From: JBFMGD01 sp040751775 | Lineage (GTDB): Bacteria > Bacillota > Dethiobacteria > DTU022 | Reading direction: 5' to 3' | NCBI GenBank assembly: GCA_040751775.1 | Contig: JBFMGD010000067.1 | Location: 1 to 9,199 of the forward strand | Length of the DNA: 9,199 nt | Part shown: positions 1-6,379 of the stretch, one piece after another | Layout of the letters: every line of letters starts with the position of its first letter | Position numbering within the stretch: position 1 is the first letter of the stretch | Made by a program: the position numbers and the translations under genes | Notes under the pieces: generated by a model | What the model saw: only the letters and a program-made list of their open reading frames with translations | Databases searched by the model: none | What the model was told of the DNA's origin: nothing

Positions 1-190
1 TGCTCCGGTTTAGTTGTGTTTACCAGAGCACTAATTAGGGAGTGGGCCTTGTTTTACCTGCACTACCATTTGCAGGTGGACGACTTTTCGTGACCATTTA
101 TGCGGATTTTATACTGGCCGCTAACACGCTGGTTGCTTTGGTAAGCCCCCGTTTTCTTGGCGTTTTCTTCACCCTTGTATTCCTCATTGT
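1..190. other. Gene-less left edge with two small hairpins
   Basis: I see no intact gene here. Short open stretches exist on both strands, but none has a convincing ribosome binding site or a recognisable motif. Two inverted repeats stand out: TGCTCCGGT (1-9) with ACCAGAGCA (22-30), eight of nine pairs, and ACCTGCA (56-62) with TGCAGGT (71-77), a perfect 7-bp stem with an 8-base loop. Neither is followed by a T-run on either strand, so they do not look like ordinary intrinsic terminators. The stretch lies just past the end of the ManC-like remnant and could hold further, unrecognisable decay of that gene, or the edge of another element cut by the window border. Confidence 0.5.
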
Positions 191-399
191 TCACACCTTC
201 ATTTTCCGTACAACTTTAAGGACGTACTTATCGGTACACTTTATTAGTACCATATTAGCTTCCACATCCTTTGGCGTTAACGGGCGGGAGAGATGGTCCT
301 TTCCCCGATCAGCTTTATAAGCTGCTTCGGGTGTTCCCTGGAGCTGAGGGGCCAGAATCGTTCTCCGCCTCCACCAGTCAGGATAACGGCAAAAACGAA
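191..399 (-). pseudogene. Remnant of mannose-1-phosphate guanylyltransferase (N-terminal fragment, frameshifted)
   Basis: Reading the minus strand from 399 gives FVFAVILTGGGGERFWPLS, then REHPKQLIKLIGERTIS, ending at a TAA at 277-279. This is the nucleotide-binding signature of GDP-mannose pyrophosphorylases (GGxGxRxWPxS followed by PKQ). The reading then appears to continue in another frame from about 284 as PLTPKDVEANMVLIKCTDKY, stopping at 191-193. That resembles the family's next block (PLxPxDxIxVxTxxKYV), with a few residues missing at the junction. The fragment has no start codon: a TAG sits directly before the first residue. It keeps roughly 60 of the usual 350 or so codons, and I found no C-terminal part. 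An intact enzyme would make GDP-mannose from mannose 1-phosphate and GTP. It is on the same strand as the operon, about 300 bases past the last gene. The first block is quite certain; the second is tentative. Confidence 0.72.
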
Positions 400-452
400 C
401 TACCAGTCACTGATTCAGCATTGGCTGACTTATTTTCAGCGGTCATATTTTC

Positions 453-527
453 TGGTAATATAGAAGTCACAAGAACACTCTTTGTTTTGGTATGATGGGG
501 TTTTGTACACTTCTATTTTACCAAAAC
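453..527. repeat. Two overlapping, mutually exclusive inverted repeats
   Basis: TGGTAATATAGAAGT (453-467) pairs with ACTTCTATTTTACCA (509-523), 14 of 15 positions. GTTTTGGTA (484-492) pairs perfectly with TACCAAAAC (519-527). The second arms share bases 519-523, so only one hairpin can form at a time. On the minus strand this lies immediately upstream of the ManC-like remnant, where a leader would be expected. No T-run follows on the minus strand; on the plus strand a T-rich stretch (534-543) follows the smaller hairpin. Confidence 0.6.
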
Positions 528-545
528 GAGGGGTGTTTTTGTTAA
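515..545 (-). promoter_or_regulatory. Weak candidate promoter for the ManC-like remnant
   Basis: The minus strand carries TTAACA (540-545) and TAAAAT (515-520), each five of six to the sigma-A consensus. The spacer is 19 bases, longer than the preferred 16 to 18. It points toward the pseudogene, and its -10 lies inside an inverted-repeat arm. In AT-rich DNA such a match can arise by chance. Confidence 0.2.
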
Positions 546-586
546 TTAAACTCAGATATAGCAAGGGTTTGAGGGTATTTTTTTAG

Positions 587-614
587 TGAGAAAGTTGACT
601 AATTAACTTTTTCA
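587..614. repeat. 10-bp inverted repeat downstream of the operon
   Basis: TGAGAAAGTT (587-596) pairs with AACTTTTTCA (605-614) across an 8-base loop, with one G-T pair. It lies about 90 bases past the last stop codon. The stem is AT-rich and has no T-run after it on the minus strand, so I do not call it a terminator. It could be a weak operator or an RNA 3' end structure. Confidence 0.45.
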
Positions 615-702
615 ATGCTAACTATAGAACTTATTCTAAGTGCTATCCGAGAGGGTCAAGTATGAAATCATTAAAGCTCTCTTTGTTATTTATTATTTTT
701 AT

Positions 703-2265
703 TTAATTATGGTAGAAATCGCTTAATAATTTCCGGTATGGTTCAGTTTTAGGCCCTTCCGAAATGGTCCGCATGATCTGATTATCCTTCCAATCCCATA
801 ACCTGGACTTATCTGCTTCAACGGATATCGGTGAACCGTCCCAGCTTTCCTGTGAAATTTCATAGCAAAAGACGCCAACCGTTTGGACGGCGATGGATAA
901 GGCGAATGTGACGGCAAAAAGCGTTTTTAGCCAGGGTAGCCGAAAAATAAAACTAAGACCGGGGATAAGCAGAATAACCAAACACGGGACGATATCCGTA
1001 AGCATTCTTGGGCCGTAACAATACCCTCCATACCAGGAAAACCACCTGCTGATTAAAAGTATATGCAATACAACAAATCCAAGTGATACGTCAAAAATGG
1101 GTTCGGAAAATATCTGACCTTGGCGGAATCGCATATAAATACCAAGCAGCACGAATATGAAGACCGGACTATAGATAAAGAGACCCCGGCTGGGGCTTAT
1201 TAATACACCGATTAGACCGGCTAAGAAACTATCCCAAATACTAAGTATATTGACTCCATTGGCATTAAATTTAAAAGCAGTAACGCCTAAAATAACAACA
1301 ATAGCGAAAAGAGAGTAATAGACTTTGCTTTTCTTGCGAATAATATTGATTGATGTACGACTTTTTCGGGGCCAAATTAAAATATATACTAAAATTAAAA
1401 AGAATGAGAAGCAAAATAAAAGAAACTGACAAGGATATTTTGGGATATTAAATATTAATGGTGAGATGCCAACATGCTCCGAATAGCCGCCAAATATATT
1501 GTTAAATATAAGGTAATTGTAACTAATTACTATTATGCCGATGATTAAGGGAAATATAATGTAATAAAAATAATGGAGTTTTCCTCGCTTGGAAACCAAG
1601 ATATAGCCATACGAAGCTATCAAGAAAAAAATATCAGCAGGTCTTATTGCCACACTTAACCCGGCAAATAAACCCGCTAATATTATATTTAATCGTTTTT
1701 GATCTTCAAGCGCAAGCCTAAGGTAAAACAGGCTGACAATAATCATTAACTCGCTGCCTCCATGCTGCCACAAAGCCTGGCTGGAAATAGACCAGGTTTC
1801 GGTTCCAAAGGCATAGATCAGTGTTAGCAGAAAGGCCTTCCCGCGGCTGGTTATTTTTATAAGTAAAAGGAAAAAAGCAACGGCGGAAAGGGATGCGATT
1901 AAGGATGCTACGGACTTCTCCATTATACTAGAAAAACTTATTATTTCATTAACGGGCCAGTCCATTATGTTAAGTGAAAAAATTACGGGAACGTATAATG
2001 GAGTAACAATAATAGGCAAGACCGTTGGGTAATTAGAATATACATGGTCTTTATGAGTAATAAAAAAGTATTGTTTAAAAGGGTAATTCTTATCATACCA
2101 ACCCTGGAAGCGATCAAGTGTTATGGAATGATCTATAATAATAGAAAAGGGTAGTAATGATGTAGGAATAGTGTCGCCGGAAGGTATTGCTCTTAGATTA
2201 ATGTTAAAAATAACAAAGGTAAATAAAAAAAAGAAAACAGGTGTTAAGTATGATTTTCTTAACAT
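703..2265 (-). CDS. Polytopic membrane protein, probable GT-C-type glycosyltransferase
   Basis: This 520-residue protein has about eleven hydrophobic membrane segments. After the first segment comes an outside loop with PSGDTIPTSLLPF (28-40) and an Asp at 51, then YSNYPTVLPIIVTP (76-89). Further conserved-looking blocks are YAFGTETW...QALWQHG (151-169), AIRPAD (206-211), SPSRGLFIYSP (357-367) and WYGGYCYGPRMLTDIVP (411-427). I know this pattern from a widespread family of bacterial membrane proteins usually called hypothetical or ArnT/GT39-like. An acidic residue in the first loop fits a GT-C enzyme using a lipid-linked sugar, but no activity can be proven from sequence. It is the last gene of the operon, 29 bases after the flippase-like gene. 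The ATG has a poor ribosome site (AAAGGA only one base away). The gene is far richer in A+T than its upstream neighbours, which suggests separate acquisition. Confidence 0.85.
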   Translation of the reverse strand: MLRKSYLTPVFFFLFTFVIFNINLRAIPSGDTIPTSLLPFSIIIDHSITLDRFQGWYDKNYPFKQYFFITHKDHVYSNYPTVLPIIVTPLYVPVIFSLNIMDWPVNEIISFSSIMEKSVASLIASLSAVAFFLLLIKITSRGKAFLLTLIYAFGTETWSISSQALWQHGGSELMIIVSLFYLRLALEDQKRLNIILAGLFAGLSVAIRPADIFFLIASYGYILVSKRGKLHYFYYIIFPLIIGIIVISYNYLIFNNIFGGYSEHVGISPLIFNIPKYPCQFLLFCFSFFLILVYILIWPRKSRTSINIIRKKSKVYYSLFAIVVILGVTAFKFNANGVNILSIWDSFLAGLIGVLISPSRGLFIYSPVFIFVLLGIYMRFRQGQIFSEPIFDVSLGFVVLHILLISRWFSWYGGYCYGPRMLTDIVPCLVILLIPGLSFIFRLPWLKTLFAVTFALSIAVQTVGVFCYEISQESWDGSPISVEADKSRLWDWKDNQIMRTISEGPKTEPYRKLLSDFYHN

Positions 2266-2294
2266 GTCCTTTAATTTAACCTCTTGATCGGCAT

Positions 2295-3257
2295 TTAGTC
2301 CCAGGTGTTAGGTTCGATTTTTAGATTCACATGCGCCCGCAAGAAATACGGCAAGCCTACCCCCAGGGTAAAAAGGTAAAGACCACCCTGGTAAATGAAA
2401 GAGTATGCCAGGCTTTGTTCTTTGGCTACCCCGAAGGGCACCAGCGCTGTCCAGAAGGCCGCCTGCATAACCCCGAGCGCTCCCGGGGAGGAAGGAATGA
2501 GCAGGCCGAGGTTTACAAAAAGGAGAAGCAAAAGCGCTGCTTGCAGTTGAAACCCCGCCACTCCGTTGATAAGAGCCAGAACCGAAAAATAGTTGCTGGC
2601 CCAGGCGGCAAGACTCAGCGACAACAGGGCCAAAACGATTTGCGGCTTCTGCAGTTGGCGGACCGGCTGAACGAATTTGCCGATAGTATCAAAAAGGCGG
2701 GTGAAGAAGTTTGAGGATCCTTGCTTTTTCCCGCTTGCCCGGGAAAGCCCCGCCAGCAAAAGCATTGCAGCCAGAACCGCCGCGGCCAGCGCTGTCAGCG
2801 CCACCTCCGCGGTGTGCACCGCGAGCCCGCGGATGCCCCATGTAACTCCAAGTAACAATAACAGCCCGAGCGTGACTACATCCAAGACCCTTTCGATGCA
2901 GATTGTAGAAAAGGCGGCTGTTTTGGATATATCGGAGCGCGCGGAAAGATAGAAAGCCCGCACCAGCTCGCCCGCCCGCAGAGGCAGGATATTGTTCGCC
3001 ATGTACCCTACGACCACGCCGCCGAACAAAGTAAGAAACCTTACCTCTCCTAAGGGCCGCGTCGTGAAACGCCACATCAGAGCCCGGAAGATGCAGCTTA
3101 GCCCGAAGAACAAAACACAGAGCAGCACATAGACTGCGTTCGTGTTCTTCAGCGCCGCCCAGAACTGCGGCAGTTGAATTTTATAAAAGGCGCCTATCAA
3201 AAAAGCCAGGCTGATAATAGTACCGACAACAATACGCAAAAACTTCGACTGAAGCAC
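2295..3257 (-). CDS. Flippase-like integral membrane protein (lysylphosphatidylglycerol synthase TM / UPF0104 family)
   Basis: This 320-residue protein has about eight membrane segments and the marks of the AglD2/LPG-synthase transmembrane family. They are NNILPLRAGELVR (88-100), IERVLDVVTL (121-130) and PSSPGALGVMQAAFW (255-269). It lacks the cytoplasmic aminoacyltransferase domain of MprF, so it is only the membrane half. Stand-alone members often sit beside DPM1-like glycosyltransferases and are thought to help move or present lipid-linked sugars across the membrane; that role is inferred from family context. It begins with GTG, with GGGGGTG (3262-3268) four bases before it. A 12-base stretch around this ribosome site is identical to the one before the UDP-glucose dehydrogenase gene. 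The glycosyltransferase ends only 15 bases upstream, so the two are likely co-expressed. Confidence 0.92.
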   Translation of the reverse strand: MLQSKFLRIVVGTIISLAFLIGAFYKIQLPQFWAALKNTNAVYVLLCVLFFGLSCIFRALMWRFTTRPLGEVRFLTLFGGVVVGYMANNILPLRAGELVRAFYLSARSDISKTAAFSTICIERVLDVVTLGLLLLLGVTWGIRGLAVHTAEVALTALAAAVLAAMLLLAGLSRASGKKQGSSNFFTRLFDTIGKFVQPVRQLQKPQIVLALLSLSLAAWASNYFSVLALINGVAGFQLQAALLLLLFVNLGLLIPSSPGALGVMQAAFWTALVPFGVAKEQSLAYSFIYQGGLYLFTLGVGLPYFLRAHVNLKIEPNTWD

Positions 3258-3272
3258 TTTTCACCCCCGTTA

Positions 3273-3974
3273 TCAGTCAATAAATCTGTATTTCAACAGC
3301 GTCCAACAGGCCGCAAAGGCATCCCGCCAGCAGATTTTTTTCCCTTCTGTAAAAGAACGGCCCCGGTAGGAGATGGCGACCTCTTTAAACCTGACGCCCT
3401 GTTTTAAAATCTTTGCCGTGATTTCCGGCTCAAAATCAAACCGGTTTGCGCGGAGGCTTACCTTATTAAGGATATCTTTCTTAATCAGCTTGTAACAGGT
3501 CTCCATGTCGGTCACCCACCGGCCGTACAGAAGGCTTGTGATCAGGCTCAGCATCCGGTTTCCCAGCCAGTGCGACCAGACCCAGTTTGTTCCCCCGCCA
3601 CGGAAGCGCGAGCCGTAAACTACATCCGCTTCCCCTCTTAAAAGAAAGGGCAGCATCTTCCGCCAGTCGTTAGGGTCATACTCCATGTCCGCGTCCTGAA
3701 TGATTACGGCTTCTCCCTGCGCGGAGGCAAATCCGGTGCGTAACGCCGCCCCTTTGCCCTTGTTCCGGTCATGAAAAATGACGATAACACCGGGGTGCGC
3801 GGCGCCGAATTGACTCAGGATTTCCCGCGTTCCGTCGCTGGAGCCGTCGTCAACCACAATTATCTGTTTACGGAAGGGCGCGACATCTACCTGTTCTACG
3901 GTTTCAATAACGGAGGTAACGGTGTTAACTTCGTTATAAACCGGGATAATTACCGACAAGATTCTATCTTTCAC
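3273..3974 (-). CDS. Family 2 glycosyltransferase, DPM1-like (probable polyprenyl-phosphate sugar synthase)
   Basis: This is a soluble GT-A fold enzyme of 233 residues. It has the N-terminal SVIIPVYNE block (7-15), IVVDDGSSDGT (39-49), the metal-binding QDADMEYDP (93-101), YGSRFRGG (120-127), TDMETCYK (155-162) and RFDFEPEITAK (178-188). The C-terminal YRGRSFTEGKKICW block is also typical. These are the landmarks of dolichol/polyprenyl-phosphate mannose or glucose synthases. The protein ends right after the catalytic domain, without the two membrane helices of ArnC or GtrB types. It probably moves a sugar from a nucleotide donor to undecaprenyl phosphate on the cytoplasmic side; the sugar is not readable from sequence. 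I chose GTG at 3974 because AGGAGA lies six bases upstream. A TTG at 3992 would add six residues but has no ribosome site. The start overlaps the decarboxylase stop by 11 bases, suggesting translational coupling. Confidence 0.92.
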   Translation of the reverse strand: MKDRILSVIIPVYNEVNTVTSVIETVEQVDVAPFRKQIIVVDDGSSDGTREILSQFGAAHPGVIVIFHDRNKGKGAALRTGFASAQGEAVIIQDADMEYDPNDWRKMLPFLLRGEADVVYGSRFRGGGTNWVWSHWLGNRMLSLITSLLYGRWVTDMETCYKLIKKDILNKVSLRANRFDFEPEITAKILKQGVRFKEVAISYRGRSFTEGKKICWRDAFAACWTLLKYRFID

Positions 3975-4977
3975 GAGGATTCTCCTTTTCAAAGGCTTTC
4001 AGCATTGTTTCAAAGTAGACTATAGTATGCCGCAGGCCTTCCGGTAAAGCGGTTTTTGGTTCCCAGCCCAACAGAGCCTTTGCCTTGGTGATGTCCGGAC
4101 AGCGCTGCATGGGATCGTCCTGCGGCAGCTCTTTATATTCAATTCGGCATTCACAGCCGCAAAGTTCAGCGACTATCCGGGCGAATTCGAGGATTGTTCT
4201 TTCTTCCGGATTGCCCAGGTTGACCACCTCGCCCGCCATGTCCGGCGCGGATAACAGACGTAGGAGGCCATCAACCTCGTCCATGACGTAAACGAAACTG
4301 CGCGTCTGCCGCCCGTCCCCATAAACGGTTAACGGTTTACCCTGCAATGCCTGGCTGATGAAATTGGGCACCACTCTGCCGTCATGCAGACCCATCCGCG
4401 GCCCGTAAGTGTTAAAAATTCGGGCGATCCGGACATCAAGTCCGTAGCGGCGGTAGTATTCCATCGTCAGGGCTTCCGCAAAGCGTTTGCTTTCGTCATA
4501 ACACGCCCGTGGCCCGTTAGGGTTGACATTGCCCCAGTAACTTTCTTTTTGCGGGTGAACCAGGGGATCGCCGTAAACCTCGGAAGTGCTGGCCAGCAAA
4601 AAGACCGCGCCCGATTCGAGCGCCAAGTCTAAAAGGTTTTTTGTTCCCAGTCCGTTCACCATCATGGTCTCGATGCTCAACCGGTGGTAATCTACGGGGC
4701 TTGCCGGGCTTGCAAGGTGGACGACGAAATCAAAAGAACCTTTCACCGGAAGCTTTCCAACCACGTCGTGCCGGATGAAACTGAAATTTGGGCTTTTCCG
4801 GGCTTCAGCCAGGTTCTCAAGGTTGCCGGTGCTCAAATTATCAGTTCCTGTAACCACGCTGCCGTACGACAGCAACCGGTCTATCATATGGCTGGCTAAA
4901 AATCCGGCCGCACCGGTAACCAGTACCCGTTTGTCGATAAAATGTTTTGTATCAAATACCCACGCCGCGGTAGACAA
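3964..4977 (-). CDS. uxs: UDP-glucuronate decarboxylase (UDP-xylose synthase)
   Basis: This 337-residue extended short-chain dehydrogenase converts UDP-glucuronate to UDP-xylose and CO2 using bound NAD+. The UXS-specific landmarks are all present: HLASPASPVDY (87-97), STSEVYGDPLVHPQ (130-143), YWGNVNPNGPRACYDESKR (147-165) with the catalytic Tyr160 and Lys164, RIFNTYGPRM (186-195), YGDGRQTRSF (219-228) and DPMQRCPDI (288-296). Glu133 and Arg292 match residues proposed to act in decarboxylation in human UXS1. The Rossmann motif reads TGAAGFLA (21-28): the last Gly is Ala, which is unusual. The TTG start has GGAGGG eight bases upstream, inside the end of the UDP-glucose dehydrogenase gene, and the two genes overlap by 26 bases. 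The dehydrogenase makes its substrate, so the pair forms a consecutive two-step pathway. The alternative, a dTDP-glucose dehydratase-like SDR, fits worse. Confidence 0.94.
   Translation of the reverse strand: MSTAAWVFDTKHFIDKRVLVTGAAGFLASHMIDRLLSYGSVVTGTDNLSTGNLENLAEARKSPNFSFIRHDVVGKLPVKGSFDFVVHLASPASPVDYHRLSIETMMVNGLGTKNLLDLALESGAVFLLASTSEVYGDPLVHPQKESYWGNVNPNGPRACYDESKRFAEALTMEYYRRYGLDVRIARIFNTYGPRMGLHDGRVVPNFISQALQGKPLTVYGDGRQTRSFVYVMDEVDGLLRLLSAPDMAGEVVNLGNPEERTILEFARIVAELCGCECRIEYKELPQDDPMQRCPDITKAKALLGWEPKTALPEGLRHTIVYFETMLKAFEKENPRER
3981..3986 (-). promoter_or_regulatory. Ribosome binding site that sets the glycosyltransferase start
   Basis: AGGAGA on the minus strand, six bases before the GTG at 3972-3974. 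It lies inside the decarboxylase coding sequence and favours this start over the TTG at 3990-3992. Confidence 0.7.
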
Positions 4978-6325
4978 ATCCCATTCCCTCCAAACGTTGT
5001 TTGTCGAGCGCGTTCCTTCCGTCTATCACCACCGGGGTCCGCATTAGACTTTTAATCGCTTGCCAGTCCGCGTTAACGAAATCCTGCCATTCCGTGACTA
5101 AAATCAAGGCATCCGCGCCGTCGGCGATTTCCATAACGCTTTCGCCGTATGTTACGGGCATGTCCGGGTGGGTCTCGCGGCACCTGGGGACGGCGACAGG
5201 ATCGTAAGCGCGCACAACACATCCGAGTTCGTTGAGCCTGCGGATGATATCCAGCGCCGGGGCGCTCCGCAAGTCATCCGTCTCGGGTTTGAAGGCGAGG
5301 CCGAGGATGCCTATCCTTCTGCCGCGCAGCGTCTTGAGAACGTCCTGCAGCTTCCGCACCGCGACCAGCCTCTGCCAGCGGTTCTGTTCAAGCACGGCTT
5401 TAAGCAGTTGGGGGGTGTACGCGTAAACCTCCGCCTCCCTGACCAGGGCTACGAGGTCTTTGGAGAAACAACTGCCGCCCCAGCCGACGCCCGCGTTCAG
5501 AAAAGCACCTCCGATCCGGTGGTCCAGTCCGATCCCCAAAGCCACATCCTTTACGTTCGCGCCGACAAGATCACAAATGTTAGCCATTTCGTTAATAAAG
5601 GCGATTTTGGTTGCCAGGAAGGAATTGGCGGCGTATTTGATAAGCTCGGCCGTAGCCGGGTCAACCCTTACCAAAGGTGCGCGTTTGAAGCCGGGCGGGC
5701 GGGGAGAAAACGAAGGGGGTTCAAACGTCTGGTCAACTATCGGCCGGTAAAGCTCGGCAAGCGCCTTGAGCGCGCGTTCATCCCCGGACCCCGCAATGAT
5801 TCGGTCGGGGTAAAGGGTGTCGGCAATGGCCATGCCCTCACGTAAAAACTCGGGGTTGCTGGCGACCGCATAATCCACCCGCCCCGACAAGCCCTGTTCT
5901 TCCAACCCCTGTTCGATGTAGGACTCGATCCAGCCGTTGGTGCCGACCGGCACCGTGCTTTTCGTGACAATCACCTGAAACCTGCCGGGCTGCAAGTTCA
6001 AGCCTACGTTGTATGCGGCGTCACCCACAAACCGCATGTCGACGGTCTGACCGTCGGCGGCCACCGGTGTACCGACGGCGATAAACACAACATCCGCGTT
6101 TGACAGCGCGGTGCGAAGCTCGGAGGTAAACTGAAGCCTGTCTGCCTGGAGTTGCTCCCTAACCAGTTCTGGCAGATGAGGTTCGTAAAAGGACAGATTC
6201 CCTTCGATTAGCCGGCTGATCAATTTGCTATTGACATCATAACCTTTAACCTTGTTGCCTAAGAAGGCTAACACCGCGCCTGTTGTGACCCCGACCCAGC
6301 CGGCGCCGATAATGGCTATATTCAT
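4952..6325 (-). CDS. ugd: UDP-glucose 6-dehydrogenase
   Basis: This 457-residue cytoplasmic enzyme oxidises UDP-glucose to UDP-glucuronate with two NAD+. It shows the N-terminal NAD-binding GAGWVG (7-12) with Asp30, STVPVGT (123-129), SNPEFLREG (156-164), the central AELIKYAANSFLATKIAFINE (226-246 region), the catalytic Cys286 in GWGGSCFSKD (281-290), and the UDP-binding LAFKPETDDLRSAP (343-356). The usual motif is SCFPKD, so Ser288 replaces a common Pro next to the nucleophile. A proline-rich insert (about 202-219) precedes the central helix, as in a subset of bacterial homologues. The ATG start has GGGGGTG seven bases upstream (6333-6339). A gap of 54 bases separates it from the upstream membrane protein. 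Its product feeds the overlapping decarboxylase gene. Function is very secure; related GDP-mannose or UDP-ManNAc dehydrogenases are less likely given the decarboxylase partner. Confidence 0.96.
   Translation of the reverse strand: MNIAIIGAGWVGVTTGAVLAFLGNKVKGYDVNSKLISRLIEGNLSFYEPHLPELVREQLQADRLQFTSELRTALSNADVVFIAVGTPVAADGQTVDMRFVGDAAYNVGLNLQPGRFQVIVTKSTVPVGTNGWIESYIEQGLEEQGLSGRVDYAVASNPEFLREGMAIADTLYPDRIIAGSGDERALKALAELYRPIVDQTFEPPSFSPRPPGFKRAPLVRVDPATAELIKYAANSFLATKIAFINEMANICDLVGANVKDVALGIGLDHRIGGAFLNAGVGWGGSCFSKDLVALVREAEVYAYTPQLLKAVLEQNRWQRLVAVRKLQDVLKTLRGRRIGILGLAFKPETDDLRSAPALDIIRRLNELGCVVRAYDPVAVPRCRETHPDMPVTYGESVMEIADGADALILVTEWQDFVNADWQAIKSLMRTPVVIDGRNALDKQRLEGMGFVYRGVGI
4986..4991 (-). 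promoter_or_regulatory. Ribosome binding site for the decarboxylase TTG start
   Basis: GGAGGG on the minus strand, eight bases before TTG at 4975-4977. It lies within the last codons of the upstream dehydrogenase gene, so the two genes are probably translated in a coupled way. Confidence 0.75.
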
Positions 6326-6379
6326 AAAGATTCACCCCCGTTGTACTGCGGCTTTTTTTCGGAACTTTACCGTCTATTA

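Larger units (their letters stand above)
400..702. other. Gene-less AT-rich stretch downstream of the operon
   Basis: No gene is supported in these roughly 300 bases between the ManC-like remnant and the stop of the last operon gene. The stretch contains overlapping inverted repeats at 453-527 and another at 587-614, described separately. I find no GC-rich hairpin followed by a T-run on the minus strand after the stop codon at 703-705. The operon end is therefore either unmarked by a classical intrinsic terminator or uses another mechanism. Confidence 0.5.

Noticed and set aside
42..495. Two small plus-strand open frames at the left edge
   Set aside because: They run antisense to the ManC-like remnant, lack good ribosome sites, and their apparent hydrophobic character follows from reading the opposite strand.
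488..496. TGGTATGAT, an extended -10 promoter match on the plus strand
   Set aside because: No -35 at a proper distance and no plus-strand gene downstream; it is also part of an inverted-repeat arm.
587..614. Possible transcription terminator for the operon
   Set aside because: The stem is AT-rich and no T-run follows on the minus strand, so it does not meet the usual criteria.
3964..4977. ArnA-type bifunctional enzyme or dTDP-glucose 4,6-dehydratase
   Set aside because: There is no formyltransferase domain, and the UXS-specific motifs (HLASPASP, GDPLVHPQ, YWGNVNP, DPxxRxPDI) match UDP-xylose synthase better than a dehydratase.
5168..5845. Long plus-strand open frame (225 codons) opposite the UDP-glucose dehydrogenase gene
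   Set aside because: It lies wholly antisense to a strongly recognised enzyme gene in GC-rich DNA and its translation shows no family motif.
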